Part shown: positions 40,119 to 50,222 of the stretch, piece by piece
How the letters are laid out: each line of letters opens with the position of its first letter
Numbering within the stretch: the stretch's first letter is position 1
Source: an uncultured Synechococcus sp.
GTDB lineage: Bacteria; Cyanobacteriota; Cyanobacteriia; PCC-6307; Cyanobiaceae
DNA length: 50,554 nt
NCBI GenBank assembly: GCA_913052185.1
Contig: CAJXFG010000002.1
Location: 1 to 50,554 of the forward strand
Direction of reading: 5' to 3'
Translations under genes and position numbers: made by a program
Notes under the pieces: generated by a model
The model's database searches: none
What the model saw: only the letters and a program-made list of their open reading frames with translations
Told to the model about the DNA's origin: nothing

Positions 40119-41272
40119 CTGGATTGAGGAGTCTCCGGCTGGTTGGGCCACCAATGGTTCTGAACCTCTCGGACACTGGCGCGACGTTGCCAGTGTCGCT
40201 CTTTCAGCAACAAAGTGCCGAGATCACGGCGTTGCAATCGGAGGCGACTGCGACTGCGCCTCAGACCATGGTCATCAAACTCGAGCTCGGATGGGCGCAC
40301 CAAGACGCAGGCTGTCTCCATCGCCTGGTCATCGCTGACCATCGCCAGCGGCAAGGTGAGCCGCAGCACATTCGAGGGTGCCGACTGAGAAGGAAGCTGA
40401 CCGCTGTTCACGGCATCAAGCAGCTGGATCGGCAGCAGACTTCGCGTCACACCCGACCGCATCAGCTCAACATTCACGGCATGCGACAGATTGCGCAGCC
40501 TGCGGATCAAGGCTGAATCCACGGCATCCATCCAATTCAGCAGGCCGCTTGCTGTTGAAGGCATCAGCTGATCACTGGATTGATTCCCAGGGTCCAGCTT
40601 GGAGTCGTCCGGTTCAAACGTGTTCGGCAACTCCTGAGTGGATTCCCCCTGCTCGAGGGATTCACCGGCCATCACGAACAGGGAGCGAAGAATCTCCAGC
40701 TCCGACATCTCTGTGCCGGGATCAGGAGCTGCCAAGAACGGTTGTTCCGTTGATTCGGAAGCATCACCCGGATCGTCGGCAGACGAGGACGACGGGTCGT
40801 TGGGAAGAAGCCCTTCCAGCAGATCAGGGCGTTCCAACGGCAGATTCAGGCCCAGCTCAATCCCCGAAGACGCGCCTTCAGATGGGTCTGGCTCAACACT
40901 GCCGGTGGTGCGATCCGCGAGGGTCTGGAACTGCTGAATGCGCGACCGCCTCTCCTCCTGCTGCAGCCGTCCGGCCAGCACAAGCAGTTGCTCGATCGTG
41001 ATCATCGAGGAGGAACGCTGAACCAGCGCATCGATGCGTTGCTGCAACAGCGTCTGCCGGTCAGCGAGTGACGCCCGTTGCAGTGGCGAAAGTGCGCAGA
41101 GCAGGTGACGGATCGCCGCTTTGACGGCAGTGGGCAGAATGCGACGAACCAGTTCCAGATAACGCGCCTGCTCCTTGTAGAGCAGCGGTGCCAGAGAGCT
41201 ACAGCGCTCTTCGAGGCGTGCAAGTTGCACGCCTGGATCATGCGCGTGAGGACTCCCCGGCACCCCGGTCAA
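40115..41272 (-). CDS. Conserved hypothetical protein
   Basis: 385-aa ORF between tsf and recG with overlap/tight spacing; acidic low-complexity middle. Confidence 0.8.
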   Translation of the reverse strand: MTGVPGSPHAHDPGVQLARLEERCSSLAPLLYKEQARYLELVRRILPTAVKAAIRHLLCALSPLQRASLADRQTLLQQRIDALVQRSSSMITIEQLLVLAGRLQQEERRSRIQQFQTLADRTTGSVEPDPSEGASSGIELGLNLPLERPDLLEGLLPNDPSSSSADDPGDASESTEQPFLAAPDPGTEMSELEILRSLFVMAGESLEQGESTQELPNTFEPDDSKLDPGNQSSDQLMPSTASGLLNWMDAVDSALIRRLRNLSHAVNVELMRSGVTRSLLPIQLLDAVNSGQLPSQSAPSNVLRLTLPLAMVSDDQAMETACVLVRPSELEFDDHGLRRSRSRLRLQRRDLGTLLLKERHWQRRASVREVQNHWWPNQPETPQSR

Positions 41273-41274
41273 GG

Positions 41275-41931
41275 TCAGCCTTGTGTCATGGAGGCGACTT
41301 CGGCAGCGAAGTCGGACTCCTCGATCTCAATGCCTTCACCCAGGGTGTAGCGGGTGAAACGACGCACCTTGACGTTTTCGCCGATCTTGCCGGCGGTCTG
41401 TTTCACCAGCTCAGCCACAGTCAGGGAGCTGTCCTTGATGAAAGGCTGTTCCATCAGAGCGAGTTCCTTGAGGCGCTTGTTGATGCGGCCCTCAACGATC
41501 TTCTCCTTCATCTGCTCAGGCTTGCCTTCAAGGTCGTCCCGACCCATCTCGATCGCTTTCTCGCGCTCACGGATCTCGGCGGGAATCTCATCGGTGGTGA
41601 CGTATTCAACGCCCGGACATGCAGCCACCTGCATGGACACGTCACGAAGCAGCGCCTGGAACATCTCACCGCGCGCAACGAAATCAGTTTCGCAGTTGAT
41701 TTCGATCAGCACACCGACGCGGGCACCGGTGTGGATGTAGCTACCGATGGCACCTTCAGCGGCGGTGCGTCCCGATTTCTTTTCAGCGCTGGCAATACCT
41801 TTCTGACGCAGCCACTCAATGGCTTTGTCGGCGTCGCCATCGGATGCTGCAAGAGCTTTCTTGCAGTCCATCATTCCAGCGCCGGTCTTGTCGCGGAGTT
41901 CCTTAACGAGCTTGGCGGATACGGCAGCAGC
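41275..41931 (-). CDS. tsf: Translation elongation factor Ts
   Basis: [22 protein letters not shown]; start trimmed to [10 protein letters not shown]. Confidence 0.96.
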   Translation of the reverse strand, partial: AAAVSAKLVKELRDKTGAGMMDCKKALAASDGDADKAIEWLRQKGIASAEKKSGRTAAEGAIGSYIHTGARVGVLIEINCETDFVARGEMFQALLRDVSMQVAACPGVEYVTTDEIPAEIREREKAIEMGRDDLEGKPEQMKEKIVEGRINKRLKELALMEQPFIKDSSLTVAELVKQTAGKIGENVKVRRFTRYTLGEGIEIEESDFAAEVASMTQG

Positions 41932-41970
41932 CATCGGATGTGTTGGTGGAGGACGTTGGGACAAGAAGAT

Positions 41971-41998
41971 CCGCCTTCCCGCAAGGGCGGGAGGGCGG
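41971..41998 (-). terminator. GC-rich hairpin in the rpsB-tsf intergenic region (possible attenuator/processing element)
   Basis: + strand CCGCCTTCCCGC-AAGG-GCGGGAGGGCGG; 12-bp stem with one non-Watson-Crick pair. Confidence 0.5.
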
Positions 41999-42022
41999 CG
42001 TGAACTTAGCGGCTAGTGGGAC

Positions 42023-42739
42023 TCAACCTTGGTTGTCGGCGCCACGCTGCTCGTTGGAGCCATGGCGGCCTTCGTTGATGGCATCAGCGAGGCGGCTCAG
42101 CACCAACTGCACGGAACGCACGGCATCGTCGTTGCAGGGGATGGGCACCTCGCAGAGGTCAGGGTCGCAATTGGTGTCAAGCATGGACACCAGGGGGATA
42201 TCGAGTTTGCGGGCCTCGAGAACGGCGTTGGTCTCGCGACGCTGATCCACAAGGACCACCACATCGGGAAGACGACGCATGTTCTTCAGACCACCGAGGT
42301 ACTTCTGAAGACGATCGAGCTCACGGCGAAGCACAGCTGCTTCCTTTTTCGGGCGCATGGCAATGGCACCGCTGGACTCCATCCGCTCCAGATCCTTGAG
42401 GCGATCGATCCGGGCTTTCATCGTGGTCCAGTTGGTGAGCATTCCGCCCAACCAGCGCTGGTTCACATAGGAAGCGCCACAACGTGCGGCTTCATGGGCC
42501 ACCACTTCGGAAGCCTGTTTCTTGGTGCCGACGAACAGAAAGCGCTTGCCGCTTCTGGCAGCGGTGCGTGTCCATTTGTAGGCGTTGTTCATGCAGACAG
42601 CGGTCTGCACGAGGTCAATGATGTGAACTCCGTTGCGCGCGCAATAGATGTAGCGCGACATCTTGGGGTTCCAGCGACGGGTCTGGTGGCCGAAATGGGC
42701 ACCAGCTTCCATCATCTCGGCGAGAGTGACGACAGCCAT
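42023..42739 (-). CDS. rpsB: 30S ribosomal protein S2
   Basis: [46 protein letters not shown]. Confidence 0.97.
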   Translation of the reverse strand: MAVVTLAEMMEAGAHFGHQTRRWNPKMSRYIYCARNGVHIIDLVQTAVCMNNAYKWTRTAARSGKRFLFVGTKKQASEVVAHEAARCGASYVNQRWLGGMLTNWTTMKARIDRLKDLERMESSGAIAMRPKKEAAVLRRELDRLQKYLGGLKNMRRLPDVVVLVDQRRETNAVLEARKLDIPLVSMLDTNCDPDLCEVPIPCNDDAVRSVQLVLSRLADAINEGRHGSNEQRGADNQG

Positions 42740-42874
42740 GGTTGTGTTGAGGTTTCGGGTTCGCCTCCACCTGTCAGGGATGGTGTGGTGAACCGGGGTT
42801 CAGATCACATCCAGCACCCGAAACAGACAGGTGTGCGGTTTGAAAGGACCCGGCGAATTTAACAAAGCACGGAC

Positions 42875-43807
42875 TCAGGACAGACCTGCCTGACGCGCTT
42901 CTCGATAGAGAGTCTCCACTCCGATGCGATTGAGAGGAAGACGAAGCAGTTCGAGTGCCAGCGAGGGCTGACCTCGACGGATCAACCAGGCCAGAACAGG
43001 ACGCAGGCTGCGTTCGTTGAGCACTCCCCCCAGAGTCAGCAGACTCCAGAGCACGCGATGCATCCAGGTGAACTGAATGATCATGCGAACCCTGCGGCTC
43101 GGGTGTTTTCGGTAGAACACGAGCCCCATGCGTGCACGCTCCCGCTCGACGCGGATCAGATCGGGAATCTGATCAAGACGAAAGGCGGGATGCCAGTGAT
43201 ATCCAACGGCTTCCGGGCAACGCACCAGCTGCACACCCATCTGGCGAAGGCGTTCACCCAGCTCGAGATCCTCCCAGCCATACAACCGGAAACCTGTGTC
43301 GAACAGCCCGGACCGTTCAAGCACCTGGCGATCGATCGCCACATTGCCGGTTGCGAAATAAGCCCAGGACAGATCCCTCAGCTTGTGACGCTCAGCGGTG
43401 GGGTTGTCGAAATCGGCGGTGTTGATGACCGCGCCGTAGGTGAAGCAGAGGCGGTCACCGGAGCGGTGCCATTGCTTCACCAGCGCTCGCGCATGACTGG
43501 CCAGAAATGTGGGCGTCACCACCAGGTCACTGTCGATGAAGACAATCACGTCGCCGCGGGCGTGGGCAACACCTCGATTGCGACCCTCGGCTGGACCTCC
43601 ATGGCTCTGCTCGATCAGACGAACTCTGGGGAAATCCGCGCTGGACGATCTGAGCCAGCCAGGCGTGTCATCGGTGGATCCGTCGTCGACCACCACCACT
43701 TCGTAATCGGCGATCTCGGAGCCTGTGCTCTGACATTCCAGAGCGCTCAGACACTTCTCGAGGATGTCGCGTCGGTTGAAGGTTGGAATGACGACGCTGA
43801 TGAACAT
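42875..43807 (-). CDS. Family 2 glycosyltransferase
   Basis: FISVVIPTFNRRDILEKCLSAL, VVVDDGSTDDTPGWL, FIDSDLVVTP, YGWEDLELGERLRQMG. Confidence 0.92.
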   Translation of the reverse strand: MFISVVIPTFNRRDILEKCLSALECQSTGSEIADYEVVVVDDGSTDDTPGWLRSSSADFPRVRLIEQSHGGPAEGRNRGVAHARGDVIVFIDSDLVVTPTFLASHARALVKQWHRSGDRLCFTYGAVINTADFDNPTAERHKLRDLSWAYFATGNVAIDRQVLERSGLFDTGFRLYGWEDLELGERLRQMGVQLVRCPEAVGYHWHPAFRLDQIPDLIRVERERARMGLVFYRKHPSRRVRMIIQFTWMHRVLWSLLTLGGVLNERSLRPVLAWLIRRGQPSLALELLRLPLNRIGVETLYREARQAGLS

Positions 43808-43850
43808 CCGCCCTGCTCGTTGAGCCGTAGTGAGTCAGCCTAAAGGCAAG

Positions 43851-43872
43851 AAAAAAGGGGGCTTGAGCCCCC
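43851..43872 (-). terminator. Rho-independent terminator downstream of the 51-aa gene
   Basis: GGGGGC-TTGA-GCCCCC stem-loop followed on the minus strand by six Ts. Confidence 0.85.
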
Positions 43873-43895
43873 TCTGACCGTGTTGTTCAACCAGA

Positions 43896-44051
43896 TCAGT
43901 CGGCAGCACCGCCGTTGTTGGCAGTGCCTGTCACGCCATTGCCAGCACCTTCACCACGACCGTCGTTGCGCATCTTGCGCTTCTTGAATTTGCGCGCATA
44001 GGCGCGGTTGCGCTCCTGTTTTTCCTTCTTGAGGTTTCTGCGCTTGGCCAT
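43896..44051 (-). CDS. 51-aa basic microprotein (MAKRRNLKKEKQERNRAYARKFKKRKMRNDGRGEGAGNGVTGTANNGGAAD)
   Basis: Translated by hand; missing from ORF track (<60 aa); own strong terminator immediately downstream. Confidence 0.75.
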   Translation of the reverse strand: MAKRRNLKKEKQERNRAYARKFKKRKMRNDGRGEGAGNGVTGTANNGGAAD

Positions 44052-44086
44052 GCGGTGATCCGGAGCATTCGGTAATTCAACCCAAC

Positions 44087-44812
44087 TTACTCAATCGCCT
44101 GGAGCAAGCGTCCATCCTCCATTTTCACCAGTCGATCAGCCACATCAAGAATGCGTGGGTCATGGGTGACCATCAGCACGGAGCAGGATTGCTCCCGAGC
44201 CAGACGCTTGAGCAGTTCAACGACTTCCCGGCCAGTGCCGCTGTCGAGTGCAGCGGTTGGTTCATCGGCAAGCAGCAGCTGGGGTCTGGCCGCCAGAGCA
44301 CGGGCAATGGCAACACGCTGCTTCTGCCCACCCGAAAGATCCTGGGGAAGCTTGCTGAGGTGATCCTCCAGGCCAACAGCCCTCAGCCACTCACGCGCCT
44401 GATCACGCCGACCTCGGTAACTGAAACCCGCAAGCAGATCAGCACCCATCTGCACGTTCTGTTCAGCGGTGAGACAGCGAAGCAGATTGTGTCCCTGAAA
44501 AATCATGCCGATTCTGCGGCGTAGCTGCTGGCGTTGCCCACGACCTGCACCCTTGAGCTGCTGGCCGAACACACGCACATCACCCTGCTGAACCTGACGA
44601 AGCGCACCGATCAGAGTCAGGAGAGTGGTCTTGCCACAGCCTGAGGGGCCAGTCAGCAGCACCACTTCACCGGCAGCGATCTCAAGATCAACCGACTGAA
44701 GAACCTGGCGGCGTGTTGAGCCACGGCCGTACCAATGACTGAGATTTTCAATGGACACGGTGCTGACGAGATCGGCACCTGGCTGTCGAGCTGGATGGGA
44801 AAGAACCGTCAT
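44087..44812 (-). CDS. devA: DevA-family ABC exporter ATP-binding protein
   Basis: LTGPSGCGKTTLLTLIGAL, LSGGQKQRVAIARALAARPQLLLADEPTAALD; start inferred inside ORF. Confidence 0.9.
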   Translation of the reverse strand: MTVLSHPARQPGADLVSTVSIENLSHWYGRGSTRRQVLQSVDLEIAAGEVVLLTGPSGCGKTTLLTLIGALRQVQQGDVRVFGQQLKGAGRGQRQQLRRRIGMIFQGHNLLRCLTAEQNVQMGADLLAGFSYRGRRDQAREWLRAVGLEDHLSKLPQDLSGGQKQRVAIARALAARPQLLLADEPTAALDSGTGREVVELLKRLAREQSCSVLMVTHDPRILDVADRLVKMEDGRLLQAIE

Positions 44813-44816
44813 CGCG

Positions 44817-45989
44817 TCAGAAAATCTCCGCCGGATCGGCATCCACCAGACGGCGCATGGCCAGACCCGCTGAGGCCATACACATCACCAGGATCATGGT
44901 GAACACAGTCATGGCACGGCTGAAGTCCATGGCCACGGGCAGTGCCGTCGCGTTTCTCACCAGCAGATACAGACCCTGGCCTGCGGCATAGGCAGGCAGA
45001 TAGCCGAAGAGAGCCAGCAGCAGACCTTCACGGACGACCACACCAAGCAAGGTTCTGAGCTGGTACCCCATGGCCATCAAGGTGGCGTATTCAGGGAGGT
45101 GATCACTGACATCGGAATAGAGAACCTGATACACGATCACGCAGCCGACAACGAACCCCATGGCGGCTCCCAACGTGAAGATGAAGCCGATCGACGTGCT
45201 GGTGCGCCAGTAGTTCTGCTCGAAATCAATGAATCCCTGCTTGGTCAGAACGGTGACGTCCTCTGGCAGCAGGGCGTTGAGTCTCTTGACCACCGCATCG
45301 GCATCACTGCCTGGCTGCAAGCGAACCAACCCCACCTCGATGCTGCCTGGAGGGGTGTTCGGAAGCAGATCGAGAAAGGTTTCGCTGCTGGTGAGCAGGT
45401 TGCCATCGGCACCAAAGGAGGTGCCGAGCTCAATCAAACCTGCCACTCGCACTCGTTGACCTGAGATCTCACTCTCAACCGTGCGCCCCTGACGGAACCA
45501 CTCGGCGACAGGACCGAATTCAGGCCGTGACTTCTCATCGAACAACACCCGCCCTTTCTGAGTCAGCACCTGCGCCTTGGGTGCGAGCGTCGGATCAACA
45601 AACAGGGGATCACCGGGTTCGAAGCCCAGGGCCAGGATTGATCGGGTGCCGCGTGTCTTGGGATTGCGCCAGAGCAGCAGATTCCAGTGCACGGGGGTGA
45701 TGCCTTCCACCTCAGGCAACGCCATGGCCTGCACCAGACGTCGGCGGGGGAAGCCAGCCATGCTGACGGAACTGGTCGAGCGTGGACTGATCAGGACGAT
45801 GTCGGCATCAAACAGGCGATGCACCGTGACGCTGGCGTCAAAGAGCCCGTCACGGAATCCCAGCTGCATGAACATCAGAATTCCGGCGAAACTGATGCCT
45901 GCAAGAGCAACAGCCAGTCGCACCGGCTGACGCACGAGCATCAGGGAGGCCAGTGGAATGCCACGTCCCCTGAGGAAGCGTCCGATCAT
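44817..45989 (-). CDS. devC: DevC-family ABC exporter permease
   Basis: Multi-TM MacB/FtsX-like permease, LASLMLVRQPVRLAVALAGISFAGILMFMQLGFRDGLFD. Confidence 0.9.
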   Translation of the reverse strand: MIGRFLRGRGIPLASLMLVRQPVRLAVALAGISFAGILMFMQLGFRDGLFDASVTVHRLFDADIVLISPRSTSSVSMAGFPRRRLVQAMALPEVEGITPVHWNLLLWRNPKTRGTRSILALGFEPGDPLFVDPTLAPKAQVLTQKGRVLFDEKSRPEFGPVAEWFRQGRTVESEISGQRVRVAGLIELGTSFGADGNLLTSSETFLDLLPNTPPGSIEVGLVRLQPGSDADAVVKRLNALLPEDVTVLTKQGFIDFEQNYWRTSTSIGFIFTLGAAMGFVVGCVIVYQVLYSDVSDHLPEYATLMAMGYQLRTLLGVVVREGLLLALFGYLPAYAAGQGLYLLVRNATALPVAMDFSRAMTVFTMILVMCMASAGLAMRRLVDADPAEIF

Positions 45990-46885
45990 CTGGAGCCGAA
46001 TCGGGCGATCACCTTCAGACCCGACAGTCTCGACACACGCTGAGTGGACCCGGCATCCAGCCTGACGACCACCTCGATGATGCGTGCGTCTGCATCACCC
46101 GTGGGATCGGTGGACAGCACCTGGCGTTGTCGCACCTGGGGACTGATCCGCTCGACTGTTCCGCTGAGATCGCCCTCGAAACCACCGTTCTCACTGATCA
46201 AGGTGACCGGTTCGCCGACCTTGACGCGGTTGATGTCGGATTCATAGACCTCGATCACCGCTTCCATCGACTGGCTGGCGCCGACGTCGAGAACACCATC
46301 GCTGCCGGGACGCTCACCCACCCGGGCTCGCAGCCTGAGCACCGTGCCGTCAATGGGGGAACGAAGTTCGCTGTCAGTCAGATCAGCCTCAAGCTTTCTG
46401 CGCTCAGCGAGCAGCTCCACCCTTTTGCGGTCGAGCAGGATGAGCTCGTTTTGTTTCTCCTCGAGCAGAACAGCCTTGGCAGCGCCCTGACTGGCAGCCT
46501 GCGCGAAACGGGCAACCTCCCTTCTCTTCAAGGGGATCTCCGTCTCAACCGTCAGGATCTTTTCGTCAAGGGCTGCAAGGTCCGCTTCGATCTGGGGCCT
46601 GCTGTCAAACACCGCGAGAACCTGGCCCGTGCTGACGGGATCTCCTTCTTTGACCAGGAGCGACGACACCCTCGGCGACCCACCGAAACCACTGACCGGG
46701 GCAGCCAGACGACGAACCTCGCCCGCTGGCCTGAGACTTCCGAGAGCGGCGACCGCTTCTGGCTGCCGCGGTGGCGATTGTTGCGACACCCCAACCGGCT
46801 CAACAGGCTGTGGGCGCCGCAGCATCACAACACCACCGGCAATCACCAGAAGGGCCAGCGCGCCAACGCCGATCCAGATCCGCAC
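45986..46885 (-). CDS. devB: DevB-family HlyD-type membrane fusion protein (GTG start)
   Basis: TM anchor then LAAPVSGFGGSPRVSSLLVKEGDPVSTGQVLAVFDSRPQ; coiled coil; start after the pcyA stop. Confidence 0.88.
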   Translation of the reverse strand: MRIWIGVGALALLVIAGGVVMLRRPQPVEPVGVSQQSPPRQPEAVAALGSLRPAGEVRRLAAPVSGFGGSPRVSSLLVKEGDPVSTGQVLAVFDSRPQIEADLAALDEKILTVETEIPLKRREVARFAQAASQGAAKAVLLEEKQNELILLDRKRVELLAERRKLEADLTDSELRSPIDGTVLRLRARVGERPGSDGVLDVGASQSMEAVIEVYESDINRVKVGEPVTLISENGGFEGDLSGTVERISPQVRQRQVLSTDPTGDADARIIEVVVRLDAGSTQRVSRLSGLKVIARFGSR

Positions 46886-46893
46886 TGATCCGT

Positions 46894-47628
46894 TCAGGGA
46901 CTCTGTGGCTCGTCGAACAGAAGCTCCTCGATGTATCGATCCGCCCACGTCGTCCCGAAGGCTTTCTCCAGAACCCGCCGCGTCTTGTCGTTGCGTTTCT
47001 GTTGCCGGCAATAGGACACCTGTCCGTGATATCGGGCCAGGGTAGAAGGGGCTCCGGGGTCTTCGGGCTTTGCAGCCTGCACCGCATCACCGAGAACACG
47101 GAGATAATCGTCAACCAGTTCCACAAACCAGTCCTCTTCCTGTTGGTTCACAGGCCGGATGAACCTCACGAACGGGGAGAAGATGGTCGCCCAGGTGGGA
47201 AGTTCTCTCACCTGTTCGAAGGCAGGAATGACAGTGGCCTTCAGCCCCTGTTCAATGCGCTCAGGAAGCTGATCTCCGACGGGAGAAAGATCAATGATGG
47301 CCGCGGAAATGCCGGCGGGGCTGGCCACGATGTCGGCCCCGAACACCGGCAGATCAAAGCGCGGATCGGGAAAGAACACGCAGTGAAGGATCTGAAGTCC
47401 GAGCCCAAGTCGTGCAATCTCAAGATGCAGCTTGCGGAGTCCCCGACAGGAATGCACCTCATTGTTGATGAACAGAGCCTCACCATCGAGGGTGCCGATG
47501 ATCTCCTCCAGGTCGCCCGACAGCGTCAGTGGATTGAGCTCCGGGAGGCCGTCCCGGCACTGACGGATGCGAGCGGCCAGGGCCGTCACCAGCGGGTGCA
47601 TCTCCTGACCGCTCGGGGACGCGGGCAT
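46894..47628 (-). CDS. pcyA: Phycocyanobilin:ferredoxin oxidoreductase
   Basis: [62 protein letters not shown]; start at [14 protein letters not shown] rather than full ORF. Confidence 0.93.
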   Translation of the reverse strand: MPASPSGQEMHPLVTALAARIRQCRDGLPELNPLTLSGDLEEIIGTLDGEALFINNEVHSCRGLRKLHLEIARLGLGLQILHCVFFPDPRFDLPVFGADIVASPAGISAAIIDLSPVGDQLPERIEQGLKATVIPAFEQVRELPTWATIFSPFVRFIRPVNQQEEDWFVELVDDYLRVLGDAVQAAKPEDPGAPSTLARYHGQVSYCRQQKRNDKTRRVLEKAFGTTWADRYIEELLFDEPQSP

Positions 47629-47652
47629 CAATCCGATCCGTAATTGCACAGA

Positions 47653-48942
47653 ATGGGACTTTGCCACGGGACCCTGACTGCGATCCCATCCGGTCCGGTG
47701 CTCGACCACCGCACTCTCCGCAACGGCAGCAGCCTTGTAACGGCCGCCATCCCCGATGCGGCCCTCACCTGCCTTGACTTCTGGTGTCGGGGTGGAAGTG
47801 CCTGGGAGAAAAGCGGCGAGGAAGGTGTGGCTCACTTCCTCGAACACATGGTGTTCAAAGGAAGCCGAAGTCTTGGTCCAGGGGAATTCGATCGCAGGAT
47901 TGAAGCCCTGGGCGGCAGCAGCAACGCCGCCACAGGTTTCGATGATGTGCACTATCACGTGCTCGTGCCCACGGCGGAATCGAACGAGGCACTTGATCTG
48001 CTGCTGGATCTCGTGCTGGATCCTGCCCTCGAGCAGGACTCCTTCTGCATGGAGCGTGACGTGGTGCTCGAGGAGATCGCCCAGTACCGGGATCAGCCCG
48101 ACGACCAGGTGCTGCAGACCCTTCTGGAACTCTGCTGTGCGCCCCACAGTTACGGACGCCCGATCCTCGGCTGGGAAACCAGTCTGCGGCAGATGGACCC
48201 AGCAGGGATGCGGCGCTATCACCATCGCCGCTACAGGGGAGCGAACTGCTGCCTGTCGGTTGCCGGAAGCATCCAGGAGGATCTGATCAGTCATGCGCTG
48301 AGCAGCCCACTTGCCCAGCTGGCGTTGGTGGAGGATTGCGATCCCGCTGCAACCAACAGATCAGCGCTTCCCTTTCGCCAGGGTCGGGAGTGCCGACGCT
48401 TTGCACGTCTGGAGGCGGCACGGCTGCTGATGGTGTGGCCGGTTGCCTGCGCAGATGATCAGCTGGCGATCGCCGGAGCCGATCTGATCACCACAATCCT
48501 TGCGGAGGGGCGGCGCAGCCGCCTGGTTCAGAAGCTGCGGGAAGAACTGCAGATCGTGGAATCCATCGATATGGATGTCACAACACTGGAACAGGGCAGT
48601 CTTGTGATGCTGGAGGCCTGCTGTCCCGACGATCAGCTTGAACGGGTGGAAACGGAAATCCAGGCAGAGCTGCAACGCAGCCTGAGCGCTGAAATCACGG
48701 ATGAGGAATTCCAGCGCGCGATGCAGCTGGTGGGGAACGGTCACCGCTTCAGCCTGGAAGCCCCTGGAGCCGTGGCGGCCAGCGTCGGTTCTCAGACCCT
48801 CTGGGGTCGACACCGGGACCTTCTGGCCCCTCTCCAGGATCTGCTGCAGTGGGAGGCCTCAAGCCTGCGGGACCGGGTCATGCCCCTGCTGCAACCTCAG
48901 CGCAGTTTCACCCTGATTGCCCGATCGGAGGACAACTCTTGA
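47653..48942 (+). CDS. M16 zinc metallopeptidase, catalytic type
   Basis: [14 protein letters not shown] (HxxEH) with downstream [12 protein letters not shown]. Confidence 0.92.
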   Translation: MGLCHGTLTAIPSGPVLDHRTLRNGSSLVTAAIPDAALTCLDFWCRGGSAWEKSGEEGVAHFLEHMVFKGSRSLGPGEFDRRIEALGGSSNAATGFDDVHYHVLVPTAESNEALDLLLDLVLDPALEQDSFCMERDVVLEEIAQYRDQPDDQVLQTLLELCCAPHSYGRPILGWETSLRQMDPAGMRRYHHRRYRGANCCLSVAGSIQEDLISHALSSPLAQLALVEDCDPAATNRSALPFRQGRECRRFARLEAARLLMVWPVACADDQLAIAGADLITTILAEGRRSRLVQKLREELQIVESIDMDVTTLEQGSLVMLEACCPDDQLERVETEIQAELQRSLSAEITDEEFQRAMQLVGNGHRFSLEAPGAVAASVGSQTLWGRHRDLLAPLQDLLQWEASSLRDRVMPLLQPQRSFTLIARSEDNS

Positions 48943-50222
48943 GACCCCGCTGCGATCTTGTTCTTGATCCGGTGACCACCACAGGGGTGCTCTCCGCAAA
49001 GCTGTGGATCCGGCGAGGAAGCAGCGCAGATCCTTGCGGGCAACGGGGCGGACACCAGCTTCTGGCGTCGGTACTGAGCCGGGGATGTGGACCTCTCGAT
49101 CATCTGCAGCTGGCGGATCTCGTTGAAGGCTGCGGCGCCGGTCTTCGTTGTGACACCCATGAAGACGGGATCCTGATCAGTCTCAAGTGCCGCGATGTCG
49201 ATGCCGATCGTCTGTTGCCTGCTCTGGGCTGGATGCTGCGCCAGCCCCATCTCGACGAAGGACAGATCGAGCTGGAGAGGGACCTGAGTCTTCAGGCTCT
49301 GCAACGACAGAGAGAGGATCCCTTTCATCGGGCTTTTGATGGTTGGCGACAACTGGCCTATGGCCGAGGTCCCTATGGACACGACCCTCTGGGAATCCCC
49401 GTCGAACTGGAAGGGCTTCAAAGAGAGCATCTGATCGAACTGGCGGGAGATCTCGAAAGCCTCGGATCCGTGCTGGCCCTCTCCGGAACCATTCCTGATC
49501 AGGCCCATGAACGGCTGGAGGAGTGGCTGGGCAGCACCACCAGCCAAACGAACTGGCAGGAACCTGAAGCCGCGTTCAGCCATCAATCTGAGGTTGATCC
49601 GTCAGCCCAGTCCAGCCTGAGCCTGCAACCCCTGGCCACCGAGCAGGTGGTGTTGATGCTGGGTCAGGCCGCGCTGCCCCACGGTCATCCGGACGACCTG
49701 GCGCTCAGGCTGCTGCAGGCCCATCTGGGATCAGGCATGTCCAGCCTCCTGTTCCGCCGGCTGCGCGAGGAACACGGTGTGGCCTACGACGTGGGTGTGC
49801 ATCACCCGGCGCGTGCTGCAGCGGCACCGTTTGTGATGCATGCCTCCACAGGTGTCGACAGGGCGGAACTGTCGCTGGACCTGCTGCTCAGCAGCTGGTC
49901 TGAGCTGATCGAGATCAGCCTCGCCGAGGCCGATCTGAAGCTTGCCAAGGCCAAGTTTCGCGGGCAGCTGGCTCATGGCTCCCAGACCACAGGCCAGAGG
50001 GCCGAACGACGGGCCCAGCTGCGCGGACTGAATCTCCCCGATGACCATGACAAGACCTGCCTGAACCATCTGGACCAGCTGGGGGCCAACGATCTGCGCG
50101 ATGCGGCACGCCGCCATCTGCAGTGTCCTCAGCTCAGCCTGTGTGGTCCCTTGGACACCCTTGAATCACTCGAGAAACAGTGGAGCCTGAGCGGTTACGC
50201 CGCAGGCAGCTCACACGGATGA
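48939..50222 (+). CDS. M16 peptidase-like protein lacking HxxEH (TTG start)
   Basis: LDPVTTTGVLSAKLWIRRGSSADPCGQRGGHQLLASVLSRG at the HxxEH position; TTGA overlap with previous gene. Confidence 0.9.
   Translation: MRPRCDLVLDPVTTTGVLSAKLWIRRGSSADPCGQRGGHQLLASVLSRGCGPLDHLQLADLVEGCGAGLRCDTHEDGILISLKCRDVDADRLLPALGWMLRQPHLDEGQIELERDLSLQALQRQREDPFHRAFDGWRQLAYGRGPYGHDPLGIPVELEGLQREHLIELAGDLESLGSVLALSGTIPDQAHERLEEWLGSTTSQTNWQEPEAAFSHQSEVDPSAQSSLSLQPLATEQVVLMLGQAALPHGHPDDLALRLLQAHLGSGMSSLLFRRLREEHGVAYDVGVHHPARAAAAPFVMHASTGVDRAELSLDLLLSSWSELIEISLAEADLKLAKAKFRGQLAHGSQTTGQRAERRAQLRGLNLPDDHDKTCLNHLDQLGANDLRDAARRHLQCPQLSLCGPLDTLESLEKQWSLSGYAAGSSHG

Noticed and set aside
41188-42003. 271-aa plus-strand ORF
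   Set aside because: Antisense to tsf.
42029-42862. 277-aa plus-strand ORF
   Set aside because: Antisense to rpsB.
46894-48294. Full 466-aa minus-strand ORF
   Set aside because: Only the C-terminal 244 aa is PcyA; the N-terminal part is antisense to the M16 peptidase gene.
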